Part shown: positions 16,727 to 23,703 of the stretch, one piece after another
Layout of the letters: each line of letters starts with the position of its first letter
Position numbering within the stretch: the first letter of the stretch is position 1
DNA from: Paenibacillus terricola
Lineage (GTDB): Bacteria; Bacillota; Bacilli; Paenibacillales; Paenibacillaceae
NCBI RefSeq assembly: GCF_014779765.1
Contig: NZ_JACXZA010000002.1
Span: forward strand, 124,001 to 188,000
Length of the DNA stretch: 64,000 nucleotides
Direction of reading: 5' to 3'
Program-made: the position numbers and the translations under genes
The notes under the pieces: generated by a model
What the model was told of the DNA's origin: nothing
Database searches by the model: none
What the model saw: only the letters and a program-made list of their open reading frames with translations

Positions 16727-18669
16727 TTGGCAACGGAAAAATGCTTCTCAATCTTGATAATCACTGCTTCATCCGTGATATTTATTATCCATACGTCGGC
16801 CAGCTTAACCATGTCGGCGGTCAAACGTGCCGCTTCGGCATTTGGGCTGCGGGACGATTCGCATGGCTCGACGATCCGAGCTGGAAGTTCGAGCTGGATT
16901 ACATTGAAGGCACGCTGGTGACGAATGTGCGGGCGACGAACGAGTCGCTCGGCGTTCAGCTGCATCTGAACGATGGCATTCATCAGCGTGAATGTATTTA
17001 TATTAAACGCGTGGTCGTCCGCAATCTTGCGGTCGAACCTCGCGAATTCCGGTTATTCTTTCATCAGGACCTGATGATCGATGGATCTGAAGTAGGGGAT
17101 ACAGCGGCTTATTTTCCGGAAAATCATACGCTCTTTCACTACAAGCGATCCTCTTACTTTATGTTTAATGGTTTCTCCGATGAAGGCGGCATTATGCAAT
17201 ATTCGACCGGTATCAAGAGGTTCCATTCGGCAGAAGGCACATGGCGCGATGCGGAAGATGGCGTCCTGATGGGCAATACGATTGCGCAAGGATCTGTAGA
17301 CAGTACCATCAGCTTCCGAACGATTGTACCGCCTAGCGGAGAGAAGACGATTTATTACTGGATGTCGATCGGCAAAAGTTTGGAAGAAGTTAAGGAACTC
17401 AATCAGTATGTTCAGGACAATCATCCGGAGAAGCTGCTGAGCCGTATCGTTATCTACTGGAAGCATTGGCTGAGGCGGGCGGAGAAGGATATGGGCGATT
17501 TGCCTGCAGGAGTTGTTAAGACGTTCAAACAGAGCCTGCTTATTGTGAGGACGCAGACGGATGAACGGGGTGCCATTGTAGCTGCTAACGACACCGATAT
17601 CTTGCAATACAATCGGGATCACTACAGTTACATGTGGCCAAGGGACGGCGCTTTAATTGCAGAATCGATGTCGGGGGCGGGCTTTCACAGCGTCATCGCA
17701 CCTTTTTTTCATTTTTGTGCGCAAGCGTTAGCACCAGAAGGATATTTGTATCACAAATATAATCCAGACGGTACAGTAGGCTCGAGCTGGCATCCATATA
17801 TCGTGCAAGGAAGCCGAAGACTGCCGATTCAAGAAGACGAGACCGCGCTCGTCCTGTTTGCGTTATGGCAGGATTATAATCGTCATCAGGTTATAGAGCT
17901 CCCGCAATCGCTGTATTCGAACCTGATCCGCAAAGCGGCTCATTTCTTGACGCAGTATATGGAGCATTCGCTGTCGCTGCCTAAACCTAGTTATGATCTG
18001 TGGGAAGAACGATATGGAATATGGACATACACAGCATCTTCTGTGTATGGCGGATTGATGTCTGCTGCCTTCTTCACCGAGTTGTTCGGCGATTATGAGC
18101 GCAGCGACCATTATCGCAATACCGCACAAGCGGTGAAGCACGGCATTCTTACGCATCTTTGGGACGAAGATACGGGCCGGTTCGCTCGGGGGTTGGTGCA
18201 GAAGGACAATCGTTGGATTAAGGATATGACGCTGGAGAGCAGTCTGTTCGCGATCTGGGAGTTCGGCGTACTTCCCGTTGATGATGATCGTGTCGTCCGC
18301 ACGATGCGCGCCATTAAAGAGGGGTTAAGCATCCGAACCGGGGTTGGCGGCGTGGCGCGTTATACGAACGACTACTATTTTCAACAGTCCGGCGATATTG
18401 AGAAGGTGCCAGGCAACCCTTGGATCATCTGTACATTATGGGTTGCGAACTATGAGATCGAATCCGCCCAATCGCTGAGCGATCTGGAAGGACCCAAACT
18501 GACGTTGCAGTGGGTAGTTGACCATGCTATGGAGAGCGGTGTGCTCCCAGAGCAAATTAATCCGTATGACGGAGGACCGCTGTCCGTAGCGCCGCTTACA
18601 TGGTCTCATGCGACCTTCGTGCAAAGCGTAACTAAATATGTGAAGAAGTACCGCGAGTTATCGCGGTGA
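16708..18669 (+). CDS. glycoside hydrolase family 15 protein (glucoamylase-like)
   Basis: The 653-residue protein has the bacterial/archaeal GH15 layout: an N-terminal beta-sandwich (residues about 1-270) and an (alpha/alpha)6 barrel. The barrel carries 'HYSYMWPRDGAL' (substrate-binding Trp-Pro-Arg-Asp), the general acid in 'YDLWEERYGIWTYT' (Glu433 or Glu434) and the general base Glu615 in 'LPEQINPYDG'. There is no signal peptide, so it acts in the cytosol. The family includes glucoamylases, glucodextranases and trehalases; the WEER and PEQ motifs fit, but the substrate is not certain. It starts inside the end of glgA behind AAAGGAG. As last gene of the glycogen operon it occupies the place of glgP, suggesting hydrolytic glycogen trimming. 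Confidence 0.88.
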   Translation: MARHLVIGNGKMLLNLDNHCFIRDIYYPYVGQLNHVGGQTCRFGIWAAGRFAWLDDPSWKFELDYIEGTLVTNVRATNESLGVQLHLNDGIHQRECIYIKRVVVRNLAVEPREFRLFFHQDLMIDGSEVGDTAAYFPENHTLFHYKRSSYFMFNGFSDEGGIMQYSTGIKRFHSAEGTWRDAEDGVLMGNTIAQGSVDSTISFRTIVPPSGEKTIYYWMSIGKSLEEVKELNQYVQDNHPEKLLSRIVIYWKHWLRRAEKDMGDLPAGVVKTFKQSLLIVRTQTDERGAIVAANDTDILQYNRDHYSYMWPRDGALIAESMSGAGFHSVIAPFFHFCAQALAPEGYLYHKYNPDGTVGSSWHPYIVQGSRRLPIQEDETALVLFALWQDYNRHQVIELPQSLYSNLIRKAAHFLTQYMEHSLSLPKPSYDLWEERYGIWTYTASSVYGGLMSAAFFTELFGDYERSDHYRNTAQAVKHGILTHLWDEDTGRFARGLVQKDNRWIKDMTLESSLFAIWEFGVLPVDDDRVVRTMRAIKEGLSIRTGVGGVARYTNDYYFQQSGDIEKVPGNPWIICTLWVANYEIESAQSLSDLEGPKLTLQWVVDHAMESGVLPEQINPYDGGPLSVAPLTWSHATFVQSVTKYVKKYRELSR

Positions 18670-18740
18670 ATCGGATCGCAATATTCGGGAATGCAGGAGG
18701 CTGATCCGACGTGCTGCGGTACGTGTGGAGTGGATAAAGG

Positions 18741-18777
18741 GCTGAACAGGAGAATGTACTGTTCAGCTTTTTTTTTT
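18741..18777 (+). terminator. intrinsic terminator of the glycogen operon
   Basis: GCTGAACAG (18741-18749) pairs perfectly with CTGTTCAGC (18759-18767), followed by ten T residues. Confidence 0.93.
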
Positions 18778-18886
18778 CGAGTGAACGATTTGTGCAATAA
18801 AGGAGCAGTTCCGTGCATTGGAGCAAGCCTTGCAACTATGCGATAATAATTTAAGGACATGCAATATCTACAGGAGGCGATTGGCA

Positions 18887-19387
18887 ATGGGAAACGAGAT
18901 TAACATCACGAGAGCAGAGGACAAGGACTTGCCGGCGATCGTCGAGATTTATAATTCAACGGTTGCGAGCCGAATGGTAACAGCCGATCTGGAGCCAGTT
19001 ACGGTTGAGAGTCGTAAACCTTGGTTTCATAACCGCGACTGGGAGACACGTCCGATCTGGGTAGCACGCAGTGGTGATACATTAATGGGCTGGTTGAGCT
19101 TCCAGCCTTATTACGGCCGTCCAGCCTATCGCGCGACTGCGGAGTTCAGCATTTACATTGCCGAGCAGAGCAGAGGGACCGGCGTTGGAAGCATGCTTCT
19201 CGATCGTGCGATAAGCGGTTGTCATACACTTGGCATTAAGACGCTGCTGGGGTTCGTATTCGGGCATAACCAACCAAGCTTGCGACTGCTCAGTAAGTTC
19301 GGTTTCGAGCAATGGGGTATGCTTCCTGGCGCATGCGATCTGGATGGCGCGGAGCGGGATGTTGTCATTATGGGCAGAAAAGTTTAA
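18887..19387 (+). CDS. GNAT family N-acetyltransferase (phosphinothricin acetyltransferase-like)
   Basis: The 166-residue protein shows the GNAT fold as in the Pat/YwnH group: '[20 protein letters not shown]' at the N-terminus, '[27 protein letters not shown]', in which the R-G-x-G-V-G loop binds the pyrophosphate of acetyl-CoA, and '[22 protein letters not shown]' as the C-terminal family motif. Such enzymes acetylate amino groups of small molecules such as phosphinothricin, methionine sulfoximine or amino acids. ATG 18887 is nine bases after CAGGAGGCG; the longer upstream frame has no site. It lies between two terminators and next to the fucose mutarotase gene, possibly in one transcript. 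Confidence 0.88.
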   Translation: MGNEINITRAEDKDLPAIVEIYNSTVASRMVTADLEPVTVESRKPWFHNRDWETRPIWVARSGDTLMGWLSFQPYYGRPAYRATAEFSIYIAEQSRGTGVGSMLLDRAISGCHTLGIKTLLGFVFGHNQPSLRLLSKFGFEQWGMLPGACDLDGAERDVVIMGRKV

Positions 19388-19439
19388 CGACTTAACGTTT
19401 ATTCCACTGCATTCATACAATTAGGGGGAACCACGCTTT

Positions 19440-19868
19440 ATGTTGAAGTCAATACCGCCAATTATTTCGCCTGATTTGCTCAAAATACTGATGGAGATGG
19501 GACATGGGGATGAGCTTGTCATCGCAGACGGCAACTTCCCGGCAGCAAGCCACACGCAGCGGCTTGTCCGCCTTGATGGACACGGCGTGCCGGAAGTGCT
19601 GGATGCAGTCCTTAGTCTACTGCCGCTCGATCAGTATGTGGACATGCCTGCGGCAGTCATGGGAGTTGTTCCAGGCGATCCGGTTGTACCTGTAATCTGG
19701 GAACAGTATGCTGCACTAACGCAAAAGCATGAGGGGAAATCGATCCAAATAGAAGAGTTGGAACGGTTTGCGTTCTATGAGCGGGCCAAGCATGCTTATG
19801 CTATTGTAGCTACAAGCGAACGCGCCCAATATGCTAATATCATTGTCAAAAAAGGCTGCGTTCTCTAA
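19440..19868 (+). CDS. fucU: RbsD/FucU family protein, likely L-fucose mutarotase
   Basis: The 142-residue protein matches the FucU branch of the RbsD/FucU family: 'SPDLLKILMEMGHGDELVIADGNFPA', with the conserved catalytic His-Gly-Asp near residue 22 and the ADxNFPA loop, and C-terminal 'FYERAKHAYAIVATSERAQYANIIVKKG', with the family's Tyr-Ala-Asn motif. It interconverts anomers of fucose and related sugars in the cytosol as a ring-shaped oligomer. No other fucose genes are near, so it probably serves general sugar uptake. A GGGGGAA site precedes the ATG at a slightly long distance. The gene ends at a strong terminator shared with the spore peptide gene. Confidence 0.9.
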   Translation: MLKSIPPIISPDLLKILMEMGHGDELVIADGNFPAASHTQRLVRLDGHGVPEVLDAVLSLLPLDQYVDMPAAVMGVVPGDPVVPVIWEQYAALTQKHEGKSIQIEELERFAFYERAKHAYAIVATSERAQYANIIVKKGCVL

Positions 19869-19892
19869 TCGGTATTCTTCGATCAAATGCCA

Positions 19893-19935
19893 AAAGGGCG
19901 TCCAACCGCATCAAGTGCGGGTGGACGCCCTTCCT
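19893..19935. terminator. bidirectional intrinsic terminator
   Basis: AAGGGCGTCC (19894-19903) pairs with GGACGCCCTT (19923-19932), with further pairing of CCGCA and TGCGG inside; it lies between converging genes. Confidence 0.9.
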
Positions 19936-19959
19936 GCATTAAAATCAGATCCGCTCGGA

Positions 19960-20112
19960 TCAGAACCAGCCAGCGCGAAGTACGATAACGAGCAGGATAT
20001 AGAGAACGAGAATAACGCCGATGCTAGTGCAAATTCCGCCGACACCGAAGCCGCCGAGGCAGCTACCGCCGTATCCAGGTCCTACACCTGCTCCTGCAAC
20101 AGGATATCCCAT
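19960..20112 (-). CDS. YjcZ family sporulation peptide, 50 aa
   Basis: A 50-residue frame begins with ATG nine bases after AGGAGG. The sequence starts MGYPVAGAGVG, is Gly-rich with a GYGGSC patch, then ends in one hydrophobic helix ('GVILVLYILLVIVL') and a short basic tail. Gly-rich N-terminus plus a single C-terminal membrane segment is the signature of the YjcZ/SscA group of tiny spore-associated peptides; SscA of Bacillus subtilis is needed for normal spore coat assembly. A perfect sigma-K-type promoter stands upstream, fitting late mother-cell expression. The gerP operon behind it points the same way. Family assignment is likely; exact function is unknown. Confidence 0.8.
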   Translation of the reverse strand: MGYPVAGAGVGPGYGGSCLGGFGVGGICTSIGVILVLYILLVIVLRAGWF

Positions 20113-20161
20113 AGTTCATGACCTCCTAATTGGTTCTGTGTGAAGGTTTAACTCACAATGC

Positions 20162-20188
20162 TAATGTATGTCGGTCAAGGAGGAATGT
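20162..20188 (-). promoter_or_regulatory. sigma-K-type promoter for the YjcZ family peptide
   Basis: On the minus strand AC (20188-20187), 16 bases, then CATACATTA (20170-20162) matches the sigma-K pattern AC-N16-CATANNNTA exactly. Confidence 0.7.
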
Positions 20189-20310
20189 TATGGACGTTTA
20201 TACCCCCTCTGAGCGAATTGGGCGTTCGCACAGATGCAGAAGCCGATGCAAGGAGCGGTGATGAGCCTTTTATGTCAAATGCCCAAAGAGCATGTAAGCG
20301 CGATATACAT

Positions 20311-20787
20311 TCAAGGGCAGATCGGCGGGAGCGGCTGTTGGCCTGCGAATTGGCGTATATGCTTGATCCTGGATTCCGACCGATGCGTTTGTCCCCTTCC
20401 GATCACAATTTGAGACGATGCTCCTGCGCTTATAATCGAGATGCAGCCCACGGAGATGCAGGGATTCTGATTCAGTCGGTAGGTTTGGACGACACTATCA
20501 TCGTCGTCAGCCTCGATAATAGCAGGAATGGGGCGGGAGAAAATGACGTATGACTCGAAGAATATGTCACCGGCGTAAGGGTGATCTTTCTGCCGTTGAA
20601 TAGCGAGCGCTCGCAGCATTGCGTTAGACTCTGAACGATCTCCAAGCTGCATGACGCCAGCTTGGGAAATATTTATTAGGTTAATGCCTTGAACTTCAGA
20701 TACACGTGAATTATCGTAGTTCAAATCAAGGAACACAGGCGGCGGCAGATTGGCTTCGGGAATGGAGAAGCTTAGTCGCGGCCGCAT
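20311..20787 (-). CDS. gerPE: spore germination protein GerPE
   Basis: The 158-residue protein is the last gene of the gerP operon visible here. It contains 'EVQGINLINISQAGVMQLGDRSES', the shared GerP motif in which a hydrophobic stretch leads to QLGD, then 'ALAIQRQKDHPYAGDIFFESYVIF', characteristic of GerPE. GerP proteins are made late in the mother cell and are needed for germinants to pass the spore coat. Its start overlaps the gerPD stop (TAATG), so translation is probably coupled. It is some 25 residues longer than usual, with an odd 'FAGQQPLPPICP' end, possibly from loss of an earlier stop. No gerPF follows. Confidence 0.9.
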   Translation of the reverse strand: MRPRLSFSIPEANLPPPVFLDLNYDNSRVSEVQGINLINISQAGVMQLGDRSESNAMLRALAIQRQKDHPYAGDIFFESYVIFSRPIPAIIEADDDDSVVQTYRLNQNPCISVGCISIISAGASSQIVIGRGQTHRSESRIKHIRQFAGQQPLPPICP

Positions 20788-21032
20788 TATATCAATGAGA
20801 CGTTTACTGGCATACGATTTCGCATTCTAGGCTCTCCCTCAGCTTCTTCAGCGCCTTCAGGCAGTTGCAGCGCTACAAGCTGACCGACAACGACTGACTC
20901 TGGCGGAGTATCGAACATGGAATAGAGGGCGACGGTATCATTATCGCCAACTTGAAGCAATGATGAGCTCGATACCCCAAGCACCTCAATAGAACCGACC
21001 TGCAGCCCTTGATTCACAACATAGAATATCAT
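20787..21032 (-). CDS. gerPD: spore germination protein GerPD
   Basis: The 81-residue protein has 'FYVVNQGLQVGSIEVLGVSSSSLLQVGDND', matching GerPD, including the LQVGD end motif common to GerP members. A strong AGGAGGAG site within the end of gerPC precedes the ATG. The acidic, Glu-rich stretch 'EGAEEAEGEP' near the C-terminus is variable in the family. It acts with the other GerP proteins in coat permeability to germinants; its biochemical activity is unknown. Confidence 0.9.
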   Translation of the reverse strand: MIFYVVNQGLQVGSIEVLGVSSSSLLQVGDNDTVALYSMFDTPPESVVVGQLVALQLPEGAEEAEGEPRMRNRMPVNVSLI

Positions 21033-21039
21033 ACGGTGT

Positions 21040-21858
21040 TCACTCCTCCTGCTGATTCCCGCCGCTTGAAAGTTTCGTTAAGTATTGCCTCATCGCCATA
21101 TCCACATCTCGAATCGTCTTCGCTGTCACTTGATCCTCGAAGTCTGGCGAATCTGCTTGAGCTATGTCTCCCGATGATGCTTGCTGCATATAGAATTGAA
21201 TGCGAGTAGGCGCTTGCCGGCGGATATCCTCGATAATGATGCGGCGATGATACGGATCAAGCGGGACATTAAGCTCATGCTCGAAATTAACTAATGCATG
21301 AGGCGCTTTCGTATCTAAATATTCATTCACTCGTGTTTGCACCGTTCCGAATGGCGGGGGCATCTGCATCGATGCAGGGCCAGCCGAAGGGAAAACGTTA
21401 GGCTTGCTGTTTAATGAACCCGGCGCACCGCTTTCGGCGTTTCCAATCCCTGTTCCTCCATTGCCTCCATCAACAGCAGCTCCAAGAGGTCCGCTTGGGA
21501 TAACATTACCCTTCTTCGCCTGCTGAACGATGAATTGGTCGATTTCGCCTTCGCCGCCATCGCCTGACGGCTGAATGCCGATATTAAGTGTTCCATCCAA
21601 TTTCTCTATTTTCAATTGATCGAATTGATACTCGATTTTATCAATGTGATACGTTGGTTTAGCCGCTGCAGTCTGCACTTGAGTCATTAGCATATCAACG
21701 CGTTTCTGGAGCATTGCAATCTGCTCTTGTTGCTGCCGCAGCGTCTGTTGAACTTGCGCAACCCATGTCGGCCACCCTTGCCACCCAGCTGTCGGCCGCT
21801 CCGCCGCAGAAGCGGCGGGCTGGCCGTAAGGGATTCCGTTGTTGTTCGTCACAGCCAT
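21040..21858 (-). CDS. gerPC: spore germination protein GerPC
   Basis: The 272-residue protein is the largest Ger P product. It has a coiled-coil-like segment 'VQQTLRQQQEQIAMLQKRVDML' (residues about 38-60), then 'YHIDKIEYQFDQLKIEKLDGTLNIGI', the core GerPC signature, a low-complexity Gly/Pro-rich linker (about 100-160), and a helical C-terminal domain ('VPLDPYHRRIIIEDIRRQAPTRI'). The second of two close ATGs (21858) is preferred: GAGG lies nine bases before it. The linker is longer than in Bacillus subtilis GerPC. The family role is spore coat permeability. Confidence 0.92.
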   Translation of the reverse strand: MAVTNNNGIPYGQPAASAAERPTAGWQGWPTWVAQVQQTLRQQQEQIAMLQKRVDMLMTQVQTAAAKPTYHIDKIEYQFDQLKIEKLDGTLNIGIQPSGDGGEGEIDQFIVQQAKKGNVIPSGPLGAAVDGGNGGTGIGNAESGAPGSLNSKPNVFPSAGPASMQMPPPFGTVQTRVNEYLDTKAPHALVNFEHELNVPLDPYHRRIIIEDIRRQAPTRIQFYMQQASSGDIAQADSPDFEDQVTAKTIRDVDMAMRQYLTKLSSGGNQQEE

Positions 21859-21888
21859 GCCCATGCACCTCGCATCATTATTTCGGGT

Positions 21889-22101
21889 TTATCTCGGATT
21901 CGGAAGCGGGACGAATGAGAGCGGATTCTCGGTTTCTTCGCCCAGTTGAGGGGCTGGTCCGGTGAAACCGCCGGAATTGTACAACTGAGACAATGATCGA
22001 ATCGATCCGGCGCTGCCTACTTGAAGGACAGAGCTGTTGGAAACGCTCTGAACCCGAAGCTGCTGAATTGTAATTTGCTGATAAATGGTCCAATTGCTCA
22101 T
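21889..22101 (-). CDS. gerPB: spore germination protein GerPB
   Basis: The 70-residue protein opens 'MSNWTIYQQITIQQLRVQSVSNSSVLQVGSAG', the typical GerPB start with two short strands and the LQVG motif. Its ATG overlaps the gerPA stop by four bases (ATGA), indicating coupled translation. It is part of the late mother-cell gerP operon needed for rapid response of spores to nutrients. Confidence 0.92.
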   Translation of the reverse strand: MSNWTIYQQITIQQLRVQSVSNSSVLQVGSAGSIRSLSQLYNSGGFTGPAPQLGEETENPLSFVPLPNPR

Positions 22102-22337
22102 ATCGCATTAACTCCGCTTGCGACGTTGTTCTGCGTATTGTCCTGCACATCAGGGTCGATCGTATTCGTTGCGCTCAGAGCATTGTTCGAGTTCGCTAAG
22201 CTGCCAGTTAAGAAAGATCCCGCGCCTGCGTATGTCTTGGATGCGCTGGACGGCGATACTTGTACGGCATCACCGAATTGGACGATTCCGCTGGAGCCGA
22301 TGCTCGTAATGTTGACGAAGCCTACGACTGCTGGCAT
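22098..22337 (-). CDS. gerPA: spore germination protein GerPA/GerPF family
   Basis: The 79-residue protein begins 'MPAVVGFVNITSIGSSGIVQFGDAV' and continues 'SPSSASKTYAGAGSFLTGSL' and 'NALSATNTIDPD', which match GerPA and the similar GerPF. As first gene of the operon it is called gerPA. The ATG at 22337 follows AAGGAGGTGGAAAG; an upstream in-frame ATG has no site. It is driven by a perfect sigma-K-type promoter. Since no separate gerPF is present after gerPE, this protein may fill both roles, or gerPF lies elsewhere. Confidence 0.9.
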   Translation of the reverse strand: MPAVVGFVNITSIGSSGIVQFGDAVQVSPSSASKTYAGAGSFLTGSLANSNNALSATNTIDPDVQDNTQNNVASGVNAI

Positions 22338-22377
22338 ACGGCTTTCCACCTCCTTGTCTAGCGATTCCATATATCGT

Positions 22378-22404
22378 TATCGTATGCGGCATTCGCCCAT
22401 TGGT
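22378..22404 (-). promoter_or_regulatory. sigma-K-type promoter of the gerP operon
   Basis: On the minus strand AC (22404-22403), 16 bases, then CATACGATA (22386-22378) fits AC-N16-CATANNNTA exactly, 40 bases before gerPA. Confidence 0.75.
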
Positions 22405-22479
22405 TCCGCACATGCCCATTCCGGCATAAGATTATAACGTACAGGAGAATCGGCGGCCGGGGGCAGGAGGGGATCGCTC

Positions 22480-22899
22480 ATGGTAAAGTGGGATGAAATG
22501 GAGCAGTGGATGCAGAAGCAGCAGCTTCCTCGCGGGTTTGACGCGCTGAAAGATACCGGGTGGGTTGAACGTTATGTGAAGTCGATGATGGCCAATGCGA
22601 TGCCTGAGAAGCCCGCAATGCCCGGCAGCAGTAATGCGGAAACATTCGAAACGCATCATTTTATCGTTATCAAATGGAAGCTTCCTCGCGGTGTGCGACC
22701 ATCTGAACTGCGCTTGTTCGTCCGCGAGGATCGCATTCGAATCGAAGGTCTTCCGCAAGAGCAGCGCGAGACGATTGAACTTCCCAGACAAGTGAATCCT
22801 CGCGTGTGCAAGGCATTATGCCAAGACGGCATTCTCCAGATCAAGCTGCGCAAGAAGCCGGTCGACCGCCGCTACTATGAAACGCCGATACGCTACTAG
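22480..22899 (+). CDS. Hsp20/alpha-crystallin-like protein, possibly spore-associated
   Basis: The 139-residue protein ends in a small alpha-crystallin-like domain: 'HHFIVIKWKLPRGVRPSELRLFVREDRIRIEGL' (strands 2-5), then 'IELPRQVNPRVCKALCQDGILQIKLRKK', in which the usual A-x-x-x-n-G-v-L motif appears as CQDGILQI. The N-terminus is helical ('WDEMEQWMQKQQLPRGFDAL'). Such proteins hold unfolding proteins or act as structural coat components; GerT and CotP of Bacillus subtilis are related spore examples. Divergent position beside gerPA supports a spore role, but no clear sporulation promoter was found on this strand. GGAGGGG lies seven bases before the ATG. Confidence 0.75.
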   Translation: MVKWDEMEQWMQKQQLPRGFDALKDTGWVERYVKSMMANAMPEKPAMPGSSNAETFETHHFIVIKWKLPRGVRPSELRLFVREDRIRIEGLPQEQRETIELPRQVNPRVCKALCQDGILQIKLRKKPVDRRYYETPIRY

Positions 22900-22929
22900 C
22901 AATCGTCATCAATTCTTCACTAGTGCTAC

Positions 22930-22958
22930 TGGAAACGGCTCAGCCGTTCCGCTATAAT
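22930..22958 (+). promoter_or_regulatory. vegetative promoter before a small membrane protein gene
   Basis: TGGAAA (22930-22935), 17 bp, TATAAT (22953-22958). The -10 is perfect; the coding start is 36 bases further. Confidence 0.6.
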
Positions 22959-22994
22959 GTAGCGAGATATAGTAGTGATGATGGAGGATTGTCA

Positions 22995-23195
22995 ATGACT
23001 CTAGTCGACGTCAGCAGTGTGTCACCTGCATTATTCGTGATCGGAGCAGTATTCATCATGCTCATATTCTCCCTGCTTAGCTTGGGCATACTTAAGATGT
23101 TTCAACTGCGATATCGCTCCGGGTGGTTCTCGTTTGCAGGCGCGGTCGTCAGTGCAGTGGTGTTCGGCGTCATTCTGAACACCTGGTTCGTCTGA
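22995..23195 (+). CDS. small membrane protein, 66 aa
   Basis: A 66-residue protein starts with ATG after GGAGGATTG and a good promoter. It has two predicted membrane helices ('LFVIGAVFIMLIFSLLSLGIL' shortened here in the middle by Met, and 'FAGAVVSAVVFGVIL') joined by a short basic loop 'KMFQLRYRSGW'. I do not recognise a family. A second small two-helix protein follows 160 bases later, separated by a terminator-like family B repeat. Both may be minor membrane components; nothing indicates a specific role. Confidence 0.65.
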   Translation: MTLVDVSSVSPALFVIGAVFIMLIFSLLSLGILKMFQLRYRSGWFSFAGAVVSAVVFGVILNTWFV

Positions 23196-23260
23196 CGGGC
23201 GAACGAATGAATCCGCTATCAGGATGCTGCAATTAGGCGGCTCCTGTTAGCCTTGCTTAA

Positions 23261-23314
23261 CCTGCCTCTAATCGAAGCCGCTCATCTCCGAGAGGCTTCG
23301 ATAGAGGTTTTCTC
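23261..23314 (+). repeat. family B short element (terminator-like hairpin)
   Basis: CCTCTAATCGAAGCC pairs with GGCTTCGATAGAGG almost perfectly and is followed by TTTTCTCTTTTT. The sequence closely follows the second half of the element before nusB, including CTGCCTCTAA, CGCTCATCT and GGCTTCGATAGAGGTTTT. It could terminate the upstream transcript or attenuate the downstream gene. Confidence 0.75.
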
Positions 23315-23352
23315 TTTTTAACAGCGCATTCATTAGAAGGAAGGTCATACAT

Positions 23353-23574
23353 ATGTGGTCGGGTATATGGTTTATTACGAATATTTTGTTTGTCGTAAGC
23401 ATCATCGCCTTTCTGTTTGCTCATCGTACTGTAACGGAAGGCAGACGAATGGAAGTGGGGGCTGTTCGTCTGGCTGCTTCGATCCGGGTTCGCACCATGT
23501 TCGGCATCGTAAGTATCGTCATGTTTGCGGCTATGGCACTTAGTTTCGTCATCAATATGAAAGTCAATGGGTAA
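23353..23574 (+). CDS. small membrane protein, 73 aa
   Basis: The 73-residue protein has two hydrophobic helices ('GIWFITNILFVVSIIAFLF' and 'MFGIVSIVMFAAMALSFVI') flanking a basic cytoplasmic-type loop with 'RTVTEGRRMEVGAVRLAASIRVR'-like composition (broken here; residues 25-47). AAGGAAGG lies about ten bases before the ATG. No family is recognised. It comes right after the family B hairpin, so its expression may depend on read-through of that element. Confidence 0.6.
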   Translation: MWSGIWFITNILFVVSIIAFLFAHRTVTEGRRMEVGAVRLAASIRVRTMFGIVSIVMFAAMALSFVINMKVNG

Positions 23575-23703
23575 ATGAGATTAATAAGAAACTGTTTAAT
23601 CTTTGTGTCCAAATCATGACAAACTGACGAATTTTCGCAACCTTTACCTACTTCATGACGTCCAAATGAACGGATAGGATGAAGTAGAGATAAAGGAGTC
23701 GTT

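Noticed and set aside
20158-20553. 131-codon plus-strand frame opposite gerPE
   Set aside because: Antisense to gerPE and across the sigma-K promoter region; no domain seen.
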